From the NCBI GenBank assembly GCA_963836085.1, contig CAWIHT010000014.1, forward strand, positions 62,001 to 126,000: DNA of 64,000 nucleotides. Direction: 5' to 3'. The notes below the pieces were generated by a model that was given only the letters and a program-made list of their open reading frames with translations, was not told the DNA's origin and ran no database searches. Positions 34,269 to 43,213 of the stretch are shown here, one piece after another (position 1 is the first letter of the stretch; each line of letters begins with the position of its first letter). Source of the stretch: JAHEEL01 sp963836085 (lineage in GTDB: Bacteria; Actinomycetota; Acidimicrobiia; Spongiisociales; UBA5794). The position numbers and the translations under genes were made by a program.

Positions 34269-35743
34269 CCGACCCCCTCCTCGACCGCGTCGATCGACTC
34301 TGCGGTACCGCCGCTCTCCTCGTCGGCGACCATGCCCTCAGCGCGAAGGTGGCTGAGTTGCGGATCCGCCTTCGAGAACCTCTTCGGGTGGCTGTTGCCG
34401 GTCGCGTCAAGGCTGGCAAGTCGACCCTGTTGAACGCCCTCGTCGGCGAGCGCCTCGCCCCCACCGACGCCGGCGAGTGCACCCGCATCATCACCTGGTA
34501 CAAGAAGGCCGCCGGATACGAGGTCACGGCGGTATTGCGTGACGGATCTGAACGGGCGCTGCGCTTTCACCGAACGGACTCATCGCTCGCGACGGCGCTC
34601 GACGGACTCGAGCCTTCAGACCTGGAACGGATCGTCGTTGGCTGGCCATCGTCTCGCCTCGACGACCTCACGCTCATCGACACGCCGGGCCTCGAGGGTC
34701 ACGACGACCACAGTGCGATGCGCACCCTCCGATTCCTCGGCCTCGAGGATGAGGGCATCAGCGATGTGGACGCGGTCATCTACCTGATGCGTCACATGCA
34801 CCGGAGCGACGCCGGGTTCCTTGAAGCGTTCATGGATCGCTCGCTCTCACAGCCGTCGTCGGTGAATGCGGTAGCCGTCTTGTCACGTGCTGACGAGATC
34901 GGAGCAGGTCGACTCGATGCCCTCATCTCGGCCCGAGCCATCGCTCGGCGATATCGCGAGGACGAGCGGGTCCGGGCACTCTGTTCCACGGTGATTCCGG
35001 TCGCTGGGCTGATTGCCGAGACGGGAGCGACACTTCGCGAAGACGAGGCGGCGTCGCTGCGATCCCTGGCCGCGATGCCAGCCGACGCGTTGGCAGGGCT
35101 GCTGCTCTCCGTCGATCGCTTCTGCGACCCGGCGTCGAGCCCCCTCCCCTCGCAGACCCGCCAGAATCTGATCGACCGGTTCGGCCTGTTCGGGGTTCGC
35201 TTCGCCCTGAACGGAATCATCCAAGGCGACGCGGAGACCGCTTCAGCACTGTCCCGTGCCCTCATCGGCGCGTCGGGAATTGGGCAACTCGCGGACCTAC
35301 TCACCGATCACTTCGCCGGTCGGGCACGTTCGCTCAAGGCGCGATCAGTGCTCGTTGCGCTCAAGGATGTGGCCCGGCGCCTTGGCCAAGATGAGCCGGT
35401 CGCGAGTCGGGAACTCCTCATCGCCGTCGAGGAGTTCGAGGCGACGTCGCACGAGCTCGCCGAGTTGCGACTCTGGCACGTGGCGATCTCTGGGATCGTC
35501 GATCTCGACGCTGAGGATGTGGTCGAGATCCGCAGGATGACGGCAACTGGCAATCCGACCGAACGGCTTGGACTTGCGCCCGACGCCCCGATCTCCATCG
35601 TTCGGGAGACGACACAGGAGCGGATCGAATACTGGCGGGCGCGCTCGACGCATCCGTTGACGTCGCGTGAACTCTCCGAGGTGTGCGACATCCTCGCCCG
35701 ATCCTACGAAGGCCTCTACGCCGAGACAGCCTCCGGCCCCTGA
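34265..35743 (+). CDS. Dynamin-like GTPase, IniC-type
   Basis: A 492-residue partner of the preceding dynamin. G1 'GRVKAGKS' (46-53), G3 'DTPG' (139-142) and a G4-like 'SRAD' (207-210, with Ser for Thr/Asn) are present. 'ECTRIITWYKKAAGYEV' after G1 is typical of the IniC group. No paddle-like hydrophobic run is seen, so membrane contact probably comes from the partner. ATGA overlap shows translational coupling. It converges on the DUF805 gene 76 bases away. Confidence 0.88.
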   Translation: MTDPLLDRVDRLCGTAALLVGDHALSAKVAELRIRLREPLRVAVAGRVKAGKSTLLNALVGERLAPTDAGECTRIITWYKKAAGYEVTAVLRDGSERALRFHRTDSSLATALDGLEPSDLERIVVGWPSSRLDDLTLIDTPGLEGHDDHSAMRTLRFLGLEDEGISDVDAVIYLMRHMHRSDAGFLEAFMDRSLSQPSSVNAVAVLSRADEIGAGRLDALISARAIARRYREDERVRALCSTVIPVAGLIAETGATLREDEAASLRSLAAMPADALAGLLLSVDRFCDPASSPLPSQTRQNLIDRFGLFGVRFALNGIIQGDAETASALSRALIGASGIGQLADLLTDHFAGRARSLKARSVLVALKDVARRLGQDEPVASRELLIAVEEFEATSHELAELRLWHVAISGIVDLDAEDVVEIRRMTATGNPTERLGLAPDAPISIVRETTQERIEYWRARSTHPLTSRELSEVCDILARSYEGLYAETASGP

Positions 35744-35819
35744 CGATCGCTCGCGGGGGCCGACGGCTGTTCAGTTCGTGTCCCCGCTGCCGAATGGAGC
35801 GACGGGTGCGGTGGGCTAT

Positions 35820-36182
35820 TCAGCCAGCGATGGGGCCGAGCGGGTCGAGACCGTACTCGTTCGGACCAACGGTGCCGGGGAGGAATCCCGTCTCGATCAG
35901 CGCCCAGATGCCGCCGATGAGCGGAACGAGGCCGATGAGTACCCACCAGCCCGACTTGTTCCGGTCATGCCACCGCTTGATGCTGAGGGCGAGCGACGGC
36001 CAAATGATCAGGAGGGACAGGATCACGACGAGCCACAAGAGGAATGCCGAATTGGTCGCGGCGGCGATGATCGCGAGCACCCATACGACGGCCCACAAGA
36101 TGACGATGCCGAGCCAGAACTTGCCACGGTTGATGCGGCCCTCAAAGCTGAAGAACAGCCATGCCCAATCGATGTCGTTCAT
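35820..36182 (-). CDS. DUF805 membrane protein
   Basis: A 120-residue membrane protein with 'FSFEGRINRGKFWLGIVIL' at the start, three hydrophobic helices, 'SIKRWHDRNKSGWWVLIGLV' between helices 2 and 3 and 'GPNEYGLDPLG' at the C-terminus, all hallmarks of DUF805/YhaH. Function is unknown in the family. ATG 36182 follows GAAGGGA. Confidence 0.92.
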   Translation of the reverse strand: MNDIDWAWLFFSFEGRINRGKFWLGIVILWAVVWVLAIIAAATNSAFLLWLVVILSLLIIWPSLALSIKRWHDRNKSGWWVLIGLVPLIGGIWALIETGFLPGTVGPNEYGLDPLGPIAG

Positions 36183-36402
36183 CGACGATTCCCTTCGATA
36201 GCGTGGGGAGAACATACCAGGGGTAAAGGGAGCAGACGGGTTCTTCCGGGCTTCGATCTGCGGCGGTACAGCCGTCGCCCGTCACCAGAAAGGCGTCTTC
36301 GATCTCGTCCAACTCAACTCTCAAGGGAAGGCGGTGCTCCAGAGGTGGGACGACCACGCCTCGGTGACCGCAGGCGTCACGACTGGGGACTAGCGACCTT
36401 CC
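36183..36402. other. Intergenic stretch without a recognisable gene
   Basis: 220 bases between the DUF805 start and the arsR stop. A minus-strand frame at 36142-36357 has a natural-looking patch ('LRVELDEIEDAFLVTGDG') but no ribosome site and overlaps the DUF805 gene, so it is not called. The stretch presumably holds the DUF805 promoter. Confidence 0.4.
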
Positions 36403-36762
36403 TCACCCTGTCCCGAGAGCATCTCTCAACACGGCGACTCGCTCGGGATCGACACGAAAGAACGCCCACTTGCCACGCTGTTCTCTCGTCAGGAGACCTG
36501 CTTCGGTCAATATCGAGAGGTGGTGACTGACCGTCGGTTGGGATCTGCCGGTTGGTTCGACGAGGTCGCACGCGCACATCTCCCCTGCGGGGGCATTCCC
36601 AATCAGGCTGAGCAGTTGGAGCCGGACCGGGTCAGCCAGGACCTTGAATCCGGCGGCGAGCTCTTCGGCGTTGTCCTCGTCGAGCGGCTCCGCAAGAACC
36701 GGTTCGCAACACGTCTGGATCGTCGGCACCCCCACGAGTCCATCCTCTCCCTCGACGCTCAT
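36403..36762 (-). CDS. arsR: ArsR-family metalloregulator
   Basis: About 119 residues with the ArsR winged helix: 'LAAGFKVLADPVRLQLLSLI', 'MCACDLVEPTGRSQPTVSHH' and 'LLTREQRGKWAFFRV'. The C-x-C in the recognition-helix region ('CAC') plus the N-terminal vicinal cysteines ('QTCCEP') form a likely arsenite site like that of actinobacterial ArsR proteins. Arsenite binding would release DNA and switch on the divergent arsM. ATG 36762 is chosen because the best minus-strand promoter puts the transcript start beside it; ATG 36774 is an alternative. Confidence 0.88.
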   Translation of the reverse strand: MSVEGEDGLVGVPTIQTCCEPVLAEPLDEDNAEELAAGFKVLADPVRLQLLSLIGNAPAGEMCACDLVEPTGRSQPTVSHHLSILTEAGLLTREQRGKWAFFRVDPERVAVLRDALGTG

Positions 36763-36763
36763 A

Positions 36764-36813
36764 TTGACGTTCATCAATCTAACTGATATCGTCACATCGA
36801 TCAACTTCGATAT
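36764..36813. promoter_or_regulatory. Overlapping divergent promoters and dyad between arsR and arsM
   Basis: Plus strand: TTGACG (36764-36769), 17-base spacer, TATCGT (36787-36792), reading into arsM. Minus strand: TTGATC (36804-36799), 17-base spacer, TAGATT (36781-36776), reading into arsR. ATATCG-N16-CGATAT (36786-36813) forms a dyad across both. One ArsR dimer here could block both genes. Confidence 0.5.
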
Positions 36814-36824
36814 GAGGAGTCGCT

Positions 36825-37562
36825 ATGCCGACTGAACCGAGTCTCCGCGAGACCGTCCGCGACCGCTACGCCGACGCGGCGCGCAGGGCCGGCTCTGCCT
36901 GCTGTTCGAGCGACTACGACGCCGAGACCGACGATTTCGGGCGGGACCTCTACCCCGCACAGGATTTGGTCGACGTCCCACCGGGTGCGTCCGATGCCAG
37001 CCTCGGGTGCGGGAACCCCACAGCCGTCGCCGAACTCATGGAAGGCGAGACCGTCCTCGACCTCGGCTCTGGAGCCGGTATCGATGTCCTTTTGTCCGCG
37101 AAACGCGTCGGCCCATCCGGTTTCGTGTACGGCATCGACATGACCGACGAGATGCTTGACCTCGCGCGGAAGCACGCAGCCGAGGCCGAAGCCACCAACG
37201 TCGAGTTCCGCAAGGGGTACATCGAACACATCCCCCTCGACGACGGAGCGGTCGACGTGGTCATCTCGAACTGCGTGATCAACCTCTCAGCCGACAAGCC
37301 AAGTGTCTTCGCAGAAATGTCCCGGGTACTGCGCACGGGCGGCCGAATCGGAGTCAGCGACGTGGTCGCCGACGATGAACTGACCGCCGACGAGCGACGC
37401 GAGCGGGGAAGCTGGGTCGGCTGCATCGCCGGGGCGTTGAGCTTCTCCGAGTACGCCGACGGCTTGACCGACGCTGGATTCGGGTCGATCGAAATCGTCC
37501 CCACGAAGAGCGTGGCCGACGGGATGCACTCCGCCATCGTTCGAGCCGTCAAGCCGGGATAG
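36825..37562 (+). CDS. arsM: Arsenite S-adenosylmethionine methyltransferase
   Basis: A 245-residue class I methyltransferase. The SAM motif is 'VLDLGSGAGIDVLLSA', followed by 'GIDMTDEMLDLARKHA'. Cysteines expected for As(III) binding are present in 'ACCSSDY', 'SLGCGNPTAVAEL', 'ISNCVINLS' and 'GCIAGALS'. The enzyme methylates arsenite to volatile or less bound forms. GAGGAG lies just before the ATG. The adjacent divergent ArsR gene supports an arsenic role. It converges on glpD 27 bases downstream. Confidence 0.93.
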   Translation: MPTEPSLRETVRDRYADAARRAGSACCSSDYDAETDDFGRDLYPAQDLVDVPPGASDASLGCGNPTAVAELMEGETVLDLGSGAGIDVLLSAKRVGPSGFVYGIDMTDEMLDLARKHAAEAEATNVEFRKGYIEHIPLDDGAVDVVISNCVINLSADKPSVFAEMSRVLRTGGRIGVSDVVADDELTADERRERGSWVGCIAGALSFSEYADGLTDAGFGSIEIVPTKSVADGMHSAIVRAVKPG

Positions 37563-37589
37563 GGCGCTCGGATCGCGGCCGATGCTTCG

Positions 37590-39218
37590 TCAGTCGGGCC
37601 GGGCCGGCACCTCTCCGTAGTACTCGGCGAGCCGCTCCTCGGCCTGCTCACCGAATAGGATCTCGGCCGCTTCGTGGAGCCCGGGCGATGTCCGGACTAC
37701 GTGCTCCGGGATCACCTGCGTGATCTTCGAACGACGGCGCAGGAAGTCTTCGAGCTTTGTGACCATCTCGGTCTCAGCCGCGAGGTACAACTCGACCCGC
37801 AGGTAGTCGGCGCTCTTGATGATGTCCTCACCCATGGCGGGGTCCTGTCGGATCTCGTCCAGCATCTCGAACGCGCGCCTTCCGTACCGTCGCCAGAGGC
37901 GGTCGGAGAGCGGTTCAACGTCCGGCTTGTTACGCAGATCGTCAAGACCCATGAGCCGCGCCTGCCGGTAGAACTCCTCACGGGTGGCCTTCGCCGGCTC
38001 GCCGTACCAAGAGTGAGTGTCCTTCTCGAGCGGCACGCCAAGGCTCTCGACCTCATCTGCGACCTCTTCGCCGACGTTCAGACAGTCGGTCAACTTGCCG
38101 CCGAAGATCGATATCACACTCCGGTTGGCGTCGGTCTCGATCTCGTGCTTGCGCGAGAGCTTCGTCCACTCCACATCCTTGGCATCGCCGCCCCCCGAAG
38201 CGACCACGAGCGGCCGCACACCGCTGCGATCGGCAATGATGTCGCCTCGGGTCAAGGGCTGTTCGAGATCGAGCCGACTGTTGATCTGCTCCAACAGGAA
38301 GTCTCGGTCCTCATCATCGACCTCCGTAAACGGAGTGTCGACTCGCGTGTCGGTCGTCCCGATCACGGAACGGCGGCCCATTGGAATGACGTAGAAGAGC
38401 CGCTGTGTGTCGTCGTAGAAGGCGAGCACTCGATGATTCGGCGTGATCTGCGGAACGATGAGGTGGATACCCTTCGAGTACACAATCCGGTGGTCGGTCC
38501 GCACATCCAAATCAAAGTTGACAGCGTCAACGAACGGTCCGGCAGCATTGATGACGACCCGGGCTGAGCACGTGAACGCATCTCCGCCCCCGTCGACGTC
38601 CTTGAGTGTGACCGTCCAACGGTTCCCCTCCCGCTCCGCGCCGACCACCTCGACGTAGTTCGCCACCGTCGCTCCGACTTCAATCGCCGATCGCACGAAA
38701 CCGAAGACGAATCGGGAATCGTTGTCCGGGAGATAGGCGTCGTAGTACTCGATGCCTCCGATCGAAGTGTCGGTACGCACAACAGGTTCGAGGGCCTCGA
38801 TGTCCTCAGCGCTGAGGAGGGAGGGCCGGTGGGTGCGGAAGCCGCCGATGCCCCAGTATCCCGCCGCTCCGAGGGCTGCCAGCCACGTCGGGTGCGGCGA
38901 TCCCTCGTCGAGCGTCGCGAGGAACGGTATCTGTTTGATGTTGTCTGGGTAGGACTTGATCAGCCGATTCCTCGAGACACAGAGCTTGCGCACCAGCGGG
39001 ATCTCGTATCCCTCGAGGTACTTGAAGCCACCCCACACCAGATTCGACGACGCCTGACTGGTGAAGCTGCCGAAGTCGCCACGATCAACCAGCGCCACCT
39101 TGGCGCCGCGGCCGGCAAGAACCGCAGCTGAAACGGCGCCGTTGATACCTCCGCCGACGATCAGCACGTCGAACAGACCATCCTTGAGCCTTGCGAGAGC
39201 AGTGTTTCGAAGAGCCAT
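37590..39218 (-). CDS. glpD: FAD-dependent glycerol-3-phosphate dehydrogenase
   Basis: 542 residues of GlpD/GlpO type, oxidising glycerol-3-phosphate to dihydroxyacetone phosphate at the membrane. The FAD motif is 'VLIVGGGINGAVSAAVLAGR', with 'FGSFTSQASSNLVWGG' and 'KYLEGYEIPLVR' after it. 'VVINAAGPFVDAV' and 'GVRPLV' line the active site, and the C-terminal helical domain is complete. The gene is single, with no glpF/glpK beside it. Confidence 0.95.
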   Translation of the reverse strand: MALRNTALARLKDGLFDVLIVGGGINGAVSAAVLAGRGAKVALVDRGDFGSFTSQASSNLVWGGFKYLEGYEIPLVRKLCVSRNRLIKSYPDNIKQIPFLATLDEGSPHPTWLAALGAAGYWGIGGFRTHRPSLLSAEDIEALEPVVRTDTSIGGIEYYDAYLPDNDSRFVFGFVRSAIEVGATVANYVEVVGAEREGNRWTVTLKDVDGGGDAFTCSARVVINAAGPFVDAVNFDLDVRTDHRIVYSKGIHLIVPQITPNHRVLAFYDDTQRLFYVIPMGRRSVIGTTDTRVDTPFTEVDDEDRDFLLEQINSRLDLEQPLTRGDIIADRSGVRPLVVASGGGDAKDVEWTKLSRKHEIETDANRSVISIFGGKLTDCLNVGEEVADEVESLGVPLEKDTHSWYGEPAKATREEFYRQARLMGLDDLRNKPDVEPLSDRLWRRYGRRAFEMLDEIRQDPAMGEDIIKSADYLRVELYLAAETEMVTKLEDFLRRRSKITQVIPEHVVRTSPGLHEAAEILFGEQAEERLAEYYGEVPARPD

Positions 39219-39322
39219 ACCGTGATGCTAACTACGCTCCGCCAGGCCAAAACCGGCTGGCGCGGACTGACCACCGCCAAGCGGCCCACAGGCGCCTCGT
39301 CATCAGGGAACGAACTCGACCA

Positions 39323-39757
39323 ATGCAAGACCGAACCGCAAAGCACCTGTCGACGCTCCACCGCGTCCTATACCGCACCACCCGCGGCATCGTGGGACGG
39401 CGCCTCGTCGACAACGACATATGCCTCCTGACGACGACAGGTCGCCGCACCGGCAGGCAGCACACCGTCCCGCTCCTCTATCTGAGAGACAAGGACCGGA
39501 TCGTCGTGATCGCGTCGTGGGGCGGACGCGACCAGCATCCGGAGTGGTATCTCAATCTGCTCGACCGTCCCACAGCATCGGTCCAGGTGCTCGGTGATCG
39601 CTGGCCGGTCAGGGCGAGAACGGCCGACGCCGAGCAACGCGCGACATGGTGGCCGCGGGTGCTCGAGGCCTACGACGGCTACGCCGAGTACGAGTCACGA
39701 ACCGAACGAGAGATCCCTGTGGTGTTCCTCGACCCGAACCCGACGACGGGCGGATGA
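39323..39757 (+). CDS. Deazaflavin (F420)-dependent nitroreductase-family protein
   Basis: A 144-residue split-beta-barrel protein of the Ddn/DUF385 type. 'CLLTTTGRRTGRQHTVPLLY' and 'VVIASWGGRDQHPEWYLNL' are the family's F420-binding segments, and 'WWPRVLEAYDGYAEYESRT' is its C-terminal helix. Members reduce quinones, nitro compounds or biliverdin with F420H2. ATG 39323 matches the family start; the longer upstream frame does not. Confidence 0.9.
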   Translation: MQDRTAKHLSTLHRVLYRTTRGIVGRRLVDNDICLLTTTGRRTGRQHTVPLLYLRDKDRIVVIASWGGRDQHPEWYLNLLDRPTASVQVLGDRWPVRARTADAEQRATWWPRVLEAYDGYAEYESRTEREIPVVFLDPNPTTGG

Positions 39758-39838
39758 TCCGGACGCGACGCCGGACCGCCAGACGGGCATCCCGTTCGAC
39801 GACCCGGCGTGGTTCGTAGGTCGAATCCGAAGGCTTGG

Positions 39839-40345
39839 CTAGGCGGCGGCCTCGTCCGCGTCGCTCTTCGTGATCAGCATGACCAGACCACCGATCGCCA
39901 CCATCGCCGTGCCGGCCATCAGAACATAGAAGCCGGCTCCGACGGACACTGTGAACGCGGCCGGGATCATTCCACCTTCAGCGGCCCTCGCGAGACCGTT
40001 CTGCAGGGTCTCGGCATCATCGCTCGCCTCAAGGAACTTGACGATGGCGTAGACCAACAGCGCCGCACCAATAATCGTTGTTCCGAGCGCAAACGGCATT
40101 GCCTCAACGGACGTGAACGGTGGCATGAACGCAAACGCCACGACGGCGATAATCGCAATCACGACGACCACCTGAACCCAGGTATCCAAGCCACCCCAGA
40201 TCGTCGAAATCCCATCCGGGAAATCTGCGCTGGCCTCACTGAGCGCCGGCAGTAGTTCTTCAGCGTCGGTTGTCGCTCCTTTGGTGAACAGCGCCGCTAC
40301 ACCGAGCACGACGCCGAACAGGGTCCAGATTCTGGTCCAATGCAT
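39839..40345 (-). CDS. Four-helix membrane protein of unknown function
   Basis: 168 residues with hydrophobic helices at about 5-20, 55-75, 80-100 and 135-160 ('VQVVVVIAIIAVVAFAFM', 'GTTIIGAALLVYAIVKFLEA', 'LMAGTAMVAIGGLVMLI'). GGGAGAT before ATG 40345 gives the start. No family recognised and no charged catalytic residues in the membrane. It stands divergent from the secreted three-repeat protein across 238 bases that hold no gene. Confidence 0.75.
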   Translation of the reverse strand: MHWTRIWTLFGVVLGVAALFTKGATTDAEELLPALSEASADFPDGISTIWGGLDTWVQVVVVIAIIAVVAFAFMPPFTSVEAMPFALGTTIIGAALLVYAIVKFLEASDDAETLQNGLARAAEGGMIPAAFTVSVGAGFYVLMAGTAMVAIGGLVMLITKSDADEAAA

Positions 40346-40583
40346 GGGATCTCCCTCTCTCGTCCCACGAGAAGCGTAGAGAGGCGGGGCCTCCCGTTTC
40401 AACCGGTACCGGCCCGCGTGATGCGATCGACCCATTTCGACGCCCCGGCCTCAAGATATGTGGGAGCCCCTCCGATGACCCCGGAGAAGGAATCGGAGCG
40501 ACGCGTCTCCGTTCCTCTCGACCCAGTGGGGCCTCCCGGGCGGGAGGGGAATGCCGACGCTTCGCCAACACGGTGAGGTGAAC

Positions 40584-41837
40584 ATGCAGCACGCAATCAC
40601 ACGGCCCAGGGTCTGGCTCGTCCTCGCGATGACGGCCGGGTTGATCCTCGGGTCTCTGGCCGCACCCGCGGTAGCTACCGAAGGGGGTGGCGACGACGTC
40701 GATTCGGTTCGGGCTCAGACCCTGAACACGATCGACTACAAGACCGGTCTCCTCACCGACTTGAAGAACGGCACTGACAACGCCGATCGCAAGGCTGAGT
40801 ACGACAAGGGCGTCTCTCAACTCGCCAGCCTCCGCGACGATGCCGCCGGCTCAGACAGCATCGACGCCCTGCGCTCCATGGATGCGCAGGCCCACGAGAT
40901 CTACCACTCCACCAAAGCGCGTGCCGCTGCCGTCGGCCAGAGCGACGACGAGAAGGTCGCCGAGATGCGCAAGGCCGCGCTCGACACCATCAACTACAAG
41001 CTCGGCATCTTCCGCGAAGCCAAGGCGAAGACCGACAACGCGGCCCATCGCGACATCTACGCCGCCGCCGTGAGCGACCTCGAAGCGCTGAAGGCGGCCG
41101 CCGAGAAGAGCGACGACATCGGTGCGCTCAGGGAGATGAAGGCCCAGGCTCACAAGATCTACGACCGGACCAAGGCACAGATCGCAGAAAAGGCCGGCGA
41201 CGAGGGCGACAAGAAGAAAGAGGTTGAGGAGCCCAAGGAGAAGGCGAAGACAAAGGCCGAGATCGAGGCCGAGGCACTCGCCAAGGCAAAGCGCTCGACG
41301 CTGCGTCTGATCGAGCACAAGCTTGCCATCTTCACCCATGCCGCAGAGGCGGCGAAGAACCCGATCGTCGCAACCGTCTACGTCGACGCCGCAAAGCAGA
41401 TCGCGGGTCTTGTTGACGAAGCGAAGGAAGCCGGAAGTGTCGGTGCCCTGCGCGAGGTCGACGAGAAGGTCATGAAGATCTACGACGACACGAAGGCTGC
41501 GGTCTCCGAGTCGCACGGCAAGCCCGAGTGGCAACCGTCTGAGGCAATGATCGCTCACGTCACCCGTATCAGCGGCGTCGTCGACCGTCTCGACGAATTC
41601 GTCAAGAGCACCGCCGACGAGAGCCCGGACACAGCCAAGGCGGTTGCGAGGGCAGCCGACAAGGTTCGCACCGAGATCAAGGACGTGCAGGCCGCAGCCG
41701 AGACCGGCAACAAACTGGACGGATCATGGAGCGACCTGAAGAAGGCCATCCACACCTACCGCAAGGCGCTCGCCGACCACGTCGTAGCGGTCACCGGGGG
41801 TCCTGGTTGTGTGAACGGTTGGCATCTCCCCGCATAG
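40584..41837 (+). CDS. Secreted protein with three helical repeats
   Basis: 417 residues. A signal peptide ('VWLVLAMTAGLILGSLAA', cleavage near 'AVATEG') is followed by three units of about 75 residues, each with L-x2-I-x-Y/H-K, I/L-L-T/F, a long helix, and 'GALREM'-like plus 'HKIYDRTKA'-like ends: 'LNTIDYKTGLL', 'LDTINYKLGIF' and 'LRLIEHKLAIF'. A Lys/Glu-rich linker separates units 2 and 3, and a fourth diverged helical region ends the protein. No cysteine except one near the C-terminus. Function unknown; it may be a surface fibre or envelope spacer. Two hairpins follow the stop. Confidence 0.75.
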   Translation: MQHAITRPRVWLVLAMTAGLILGSLAAPAVATEGGGDDVDSVRAQTLNTIDYKTGLLTDLKNGTDNADRKAEYDKGVSQLASLRDDAAGSDSIDALRSMDAQAHEIYHSTKARAAAVGQSDDEKVAEMRKAALDTINYKLGIFREAKAKTDNAAHRDIYAAAVSDLEALKAAAEKSDDIGALREMKAQAHKIYDRTKAQIAEKAGDEGDKKKEVEEPKEKAKTKAEIEAEALAKAKRSTLRLIEHKLAIFTHAAEAAKNPIVATVYVDAAKQIAGLVDEAKEAGSVGALREVDEKVMKIYDDTKAAVSESHGKPEWQPSEAMIAHVTRISGVVDRLDEFVKSTADESPDTAKAVARAADKVRTEIKDVQAAAETGNKLDGSWSDLKKAIHTYRKALADHVVAVTGGPGCVNGWHLPA

Positions 41838-41848
41838 ACCAGCAGGCG

Positions 41849-41878
41849 GCGTTCAGCGTCTGACCCTTCGCTGAACGC
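41849..41878 (+). terminator. Hairpin GCGTTCAGCG / CGCTGAACGC
   Basis: A 10-pair perfect stem with a 10-base loop, 11 bases after the stop at 41837. Confidence 0.6.
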
Positions 41879-41891
41879 AGCAGCCGAGCAA

Positions 41892-41927
41892 CGAAACGTC
41901 CCCCGTTCTCCCGCGGGGGACGTTTCG
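41892..41927. terminator. Strong hairpin CGAAACGTCCCCCG / CGGGGGACGTTTCG
   Basis: A 14-pair perfect stem with an 8-base loop, directly after the previous hairpin. A likely intrinsic terminator for the secreted repeat protein. It could instead be a leader structure of the enzyme gene starting at 42030. Confidence 0.7.
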
Positions 41928-42029
41928 ATGTGGCATGCGAGGCGAGATAGGTGTCGGCGTGGACGCCTCCGTCGGTTCGGCGGAGGTAGCATCGCTCCGT
42001 CATCAACACCGCAGAGCAAGGAGCCTCTG

Positions 42030-43199
42030 ATGAGGATTGTTGTGTTGGGCGGAGCGGGCAAGATGGGCGCCATCGCTGTCGAGGACCTCGTTGTGAATCC
42101 GCGGGTCGATGAGGTGGTCCTCGCCGACCGCGACATGGAGGGCGCTGCCGCAATCGCCGAGTATCTCGACAGCCCGAAGTTGTCGATCGCCGAGTCCGAT
42201 CTCAACGACCACGCTGCGCTCGTAGCGCTGCTCGAACCGGCCGATGCCTGCGTCAATGCAACCGTCTACTACACGAACTTGAAGGTGATGGAGGCGTGCA
42301 TCGAGGCCGGCACGCACTACACCGACATGGGCGGTCTGTTCCACGGGACGCTCAAGCAGTTGGAGTTGGGTGAGCGCTTCGCCGCGGCGGGGATCAGCGC
42401 GGTGCTCGGCATGGGATCGGCGCCGGGCGCCCCGAACATCCTCGCGCGGTACGCCGCGGATCGCCTTGACACGATCGATGCGATCAAGATCTACGACGGC
42501 GTCAAGCCACCCCCGCCGGGCACCGTGAAGTTCACCTATGCCGTTCCGACGATCATCGACGAACTCACGCAGCAGCCGATGGTGTTCCGCGACGGCGAGT
42601 ACATCGCCTGTGAACCATTGACCGAGTTCGAGGACTACCCGTTTGCCGGATCGCTCGGCATCCTCCCCATGCACCTCTCCCTCCACTCGGAGGTGGCGAC
42701 GCTGCCGGTCAGCTTCGCCGACAAGGGCGTGCGCGAGTGCTTCTTCAAGATCAACTACTGGGGCATGGATCCGGAAACGGTCGAGAAGGTCCGCGTCCTG
42801 GCCGACTTCGACTTCGACGCTTCGGAACCAATCAACGTGCGCGGCGCCGAGGTGTCACCGCGGGACTTCACGATCGAGATGATGGGCGGATTTGTCCCGT
42901 CGGCGATCGAGATGCTCACCGCCCCGCCGAACCCACCCGGCGATCTTGCGAAAGAGATCGTCTCGGAGGTGACCGGCACCGCTGGCGGTGTGCCGGTGAC
43001 CTACCGGATGGGCATGCTGACCCACAAGGGTGCCCTCCCAACCGGTGTCCTCCCCGCGCGCGGCTCGGTCTGGCAGGCAGCCGGGAAGGTGGCCCCGGGC
43101 GTACACCCCCCAGAACTCGCCTTCGACCCCGAACCGTTCCTCAAAGAACTAGAGGAACGAGACATCACCACCGAAGTAACAGTCACGAGAGGCTTGTAG
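42030..43199 (+). CDS. Saccharopine dehydrogenase-like NAD(P)-dependent enzyme
   Basis: 389 residues. The Rossmann start 'RIVVLGGAGKMGAIAVEDL' and 'EVVLADRDMEGAAAIAEYL' are followed by 'ACVNATVYYTNLKVMEACIE' and 'THYTDMGGLFHG', as in the saccharopine dehydrogenase/carboxynorspermidine synthase superfamily. The substrate is unknown. AAGGAG lies before the ATG. Single gene. Confidence 0.88.
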   Translation: MRIVVLGGAGKMGAIAVEDLVVNPRVDEVVLADRDMEGAAAIAEYLDSPKLSIAESDLNDHAALVALLEPADACVNATVYYTNLKVMEACIEAGTHYTDMGGLFHGTLKQLELGERFAAAGISAVLGMGSAPGAPNILARYAADRLDTIDAIKIYDGVKPPPPGTVKFTYAVPTIIDELTQQPMVFRDGEYIACEPLTEFEDYPFAGSLGILPMHLSLHSEVATLPVSFADKGVRECFFKINYWGMDPETVEKVRVLADFDFDASEPINVRGAEVSPRDFTIEMMGGFVPSAIEMLTAPPNPPGDLAKEIVSEVTGTAGGVPVTYRMGMLTHKGALPTGVLPARGSVWQAAGKVAPGVHPPELAFDPEPFLKELEERDITTEVTVTRGL

Positions 43200-43213
43200 C
43201 GACCGCCCCCCCC

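Noticed and set aside
36142..36357. 71-codon minus-strand frame with a protein-like patch
   Set aside because: No ribosome site, overlaps the DUF805 start, and I could not match it to a family.
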